Part shown: positions 61,296-64,000 of the stretch, in pieces
Numbering within the stretch: the first letter of the stretch is position 1
How the letters are laid out: each line of letters opens with the position of its first letter
Assembly (NCBI GenBank): GCA_028554755.1
Contig: JAPTOF010000020.1
Location: 4,717,001 to 4,781,000 of the forward strand
DNA from: Cordia subcordata
Taxonomy: Eukaryota > Streptophyta > Magnoliopsida > Boraginales > Cordiaceae
Reading direction: 5' to 3'
DNA: 64,000 nucleotides
Position numbers and translations under genes: made by a program
Notes under the pieces: model-generated
What the model saw: only the letters and a program-made list of their open reading frames with translations
What the model was told of the DNA's origin: nothing
Databases searched by the model: none

Positions 61296-64000
61296 CATTG
61301 TCAGTATGAGCCTCTGCCAACAAGAAGATCCGCCAATTGTTAAAAGGAAGCACAACTCTACAAAATTTCGAATTATGGATTTGCATCATATCAATGATGG
61401 TGAAATATGTTTGGCTAATAGTACTACAACACATACTATTTTCAAGAATAAGAGGTATTTCTCGCAATTAAAATTAGCTGATGCAAATATTAATACAATA
61501 GCTGGTTCTACAAAGTTAATTGAAGGCTCTGGTAGAGCTTGTGTTATGTTCCCTAGAGGAACAAAGATGATAATAAGCGATGCTTTATATTCAAATAGAT
61601 CATGAAGGAATCTACTTAGTTTTAAAGATATTTGAGAAAATAGTTATCATATTGAAACCATGAAAAAAGGGAATAAAGAATATCTCTACATCGCATCACT
61701 TGTATCTGGCAAAAAGTATATATTAGAAAAATTGCCAACATTATCTTCTAGATTATATTGTACCTACATAAATCTTATGGAATCACATGTCATGATAAAC
61801 CATAAAATAATTGATCCAAAGGGCTTTATTCTTTGGCATGACCGTCTTGGACATCCAAGCGCAATAATGATGAGACGAATTATTGAGAACTTATATGAGC
61901 ACTCATTAAAGAATGTACTCTCATCAAATTAATTTCATGTGTTGCTTATGTCAAAGGGAAAATGATTATAAGGCCATTTCCAACTAAATTGATGCTGAAA
62001 ATTTTGCATTTTTAGAACAAATTCAAGGGGACATATATGGGCCTATTTTTTCAGCATGTGGACCATTTTGATATTTTATGGTATTAATAGATGCCTCCAT
62101 ACATTGGTCACATATCTCCTCATTATCCACTCGAAATGTGGCATTTGCAAGACTCCTTGCACAAATAATCCACTTACGTGCATAATTTTCAGATTATACA
62201 ATCACAAAAATTCATCTTGATAATGCAAGAGAATTTACATCTCAATCTTTTAATGATTATTGTACATCAATTGGGATTATAGTTGAGCATCCTGTAGCCC
62301 ACACACATACTCAAAATGGTTTGGCAGAATCTTTTATTAAACGCCTACAACTAATTGCTAGACCGCTACTTATGAGAACTAAGTTGCCTAGTTCTGCTTA
62401 AAGACGTGCTATATTACATGCTGTAGCATTGGTTAGTTCTGCTTAGAGACATGCCATATTATATGCTGTAGCATTGGTTCGAATAAGACCAACTGCTTAT
62501 CATATATATTCTCCTTTATAATTGGTTTTGGTCAAAAACCAAATATATTTCATTTAAAAATATTTGATTGCATAGTATATATTCTAATTGCTCCATCATA
62601 GTGCACAAAAATGGGACCACAAAGAAGACTGGGAATATATGTTGGCTTTGAATCTCCATCAATCATTAAATATCTTGAATCTTTAACTGGAGATCTTTTT
62701 ACAACATGTTTTGTTGATTGCCAGTTTGACAAAACAGTATTCCTAGCATTAAGAGGAGAAAAACAAAAGGTGGAACAGCAAGAAATTGTATGGAATGTGT
62801 CATTTATGGATCATTTTGATCCCCGCACAAATATATCTGAACAAGAAGTTTAAAAAATTATTTATCTATAAAGGGTTGCTCATCAATTGTCTGATGCATT
62901 TACTGATACAAAGAGAGTGACTAAGTCAAATTTTTCAGTTCGAAATGCTCCCGCTAGAATTGATATTTCAAAAGAACAATTTAATGCTCTAGCAAATGAG
63001 TGTACGACGCGTCAAAGATGTGGTAGACCAATTAGTTCCAAAGATAAAAATCCACAAAAAAGGAGGGAGCCAAATAAGCAAGTTGTCATCTTTTAGGTTC
63101 TTCATGATCTTGTAAATGTTGCAAAAATTGCTGGAAAGGTAACACTAGTAGAGAATCAGGTAACTGAGTGTGAGAAAAATAGTGACAATATTAAAAATGA
63201 AGAGATCTCAAATAATTATATCTCTACAAGAAAAAGATGGAACTGAAATGAACTAGTTGATGAAAAATTTTGATATGCATTAGCTATTGAGTTAACGATA
63301 GAGAGCACGGATTATTAACCAAAGTCTATTCAAGAATGTCGAATAGTAATGATTGGCCTAAATCTTGCAAAGCATAAAGTTTTTAGACCTATCGTCTAAA
63401 CACCTGAAAATGTAAGGCCTGTATGCTATAAGTAGGTATTCGTACGAAAACGAAATGAAAACAATGTAATTGTAAGATATAAAGTACGACTTGCAGCACA
63501 AGGTTTTTCACAAAGGCCTAGAATTGATTATGAGAATACATATTCTCTTGTGGTAAACGTAATTACATTTAGATATTTAATCAGCCTAGCAATTTGTGAA
63601 AAATTTCATATGCACCCTATAGATGTAGTGATAGCATATTTGTAAGGGTCACTTGATAGTGATATTTATATGAAAGTCCCTGAAGGACTAAATATGCCTG
63701 AAGCATATAGATCAAATTCCCGGGAGATGTACTCTATGAAATTGCAAAGATTCTTGCATGGATTGAAACAATCTAGATGAATGTGGTACAATCATCTAAG
63801 TATATTTCTCCTAAATGAAGGATATGTTAATAGTCCCATAAGCCATGTGCTTTTATCAAGAAATCAAGAAAAAGGTTTGTTATTATTTCTATATACGTTG
63901 ATGATTTAAGCATCGTAGAGACTATTGAAGAGCTTAAAGAAGCAGTTGCATATTTGTGTAAAGAATTTGAGGTGAAAGATCTGAGTAAAACTAAATTTTG
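61296..64000 (+). pseudogene. Ty1-copia polyprotein remnant (truncated by window end)
   Basis: Decayed polyprotein in several frames: a protease-end region (ANSTTTHTIF, then GSTKLIEGSGRA, 61380-61600), the GAG-pre-integrase LWHDRLGHPSAIMMRRIIE (61831-61892), integrase pieces (IHLDNAREFTSQSF and EHPVAHTHTQNGLAES, 62213-62335), a linker (LGIYVGFESPSIIKYLESL, GDLFTTCFVDC, 62623-62750), and reverse transcriptase pieces (VRYKVRLAAQGFSQ, KVPEGLNMPEAY, FLHGLKQS, YVDDL; 63474-63910). Many stops and frameshifts interrupt it, so it is inactive. Gag is missing: only about 80 bp separate the LTR from protease-end sequence. The protease Asp expected in a DS(A/T)TTH-type motif is Asn here. Confidence 0.85.
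62391..62480. repeat. 45-bp tandem duplication inside the copia integrase region
   Basis: GTTCTGCTTAAAGACGTGCT at 62391 is followed 45 bp later by GTTCTGCTTAGAGACATGCC, and both end in CTGTAGCATTGGTT. Forty-five is a multiple of three, so the frame was kept by this event, although other stops already break it. Confidence 0.85.

Overview
The window is nuclear DNA of a flowering plant, most likely a core eudicot. The evidence is AT-rich intergenic DNA, GT-AG introns splitting almost every gene, and products that match well-known plant families. The sequence does not let me name a genus. I saw no bacterial, viral or CRISPR-type system. Genome remodelling by several kinds of transposon is the main accessory content.

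Layout. 147-2322 (+) is ribosomal protein eL34. 4701-7418 (-) is a NAC transcription factor of the FEZ type, followed upstream by a 796-bp tandem duplication (8514-10079). 13068-17416 (-) is a Golgi-type putative methyltransferase of the PMT2 group. 17417-28170 has no host gene that I can support. It holds a TE cluster: a hAT-like element, two Mutator-like elements with 9-bp target duplications, a tRNA-derived SINE with a 15-bp target duplication, and tandem duplications. 28171-32999 (+) is a plastid-type CPBP (CAAX-like) membrane protease. 33000-35980 carries two more SINE copies in opposite orientation. 35981-38784 (+) is a sphingoid base C4-hydroxylase. 42174-43280 (-) is a PHYTOCHROME KINASE SUBSTRATE-like gene whose C-terminus is cut off by a frameshift. 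47766-48175 (-) is a LINE RNase H remnant. 49336-53125 (+) is a HAD-like hydrolase. 54269-56014 (+) is a decayed RNS1-type T2 ribonuclease with at least three independent lesions. 60950-64000 (+) is the 5' part of a degenerate Ty1-copia element that runs off the window.

The host genes are unrelated housekeeping, developmental and membrane functions. They do not form a pathway or cluster, as expected for plant chromosomal neighbours. Exon coordinates below come from reading frame continuity, GT-AG borders and remembered family sequences. Reading phases are consistent in every intact gene: eL34 120 aa, NAC 420 aa, PMT 612 aa, CPBP 353 aa, SBH 263 aa and HAD 259 aa. The strongest second-look items are the broken RNase, the broken PKS gene, the small SINE family, and the two Mutator-like elements with perfect target duplications.
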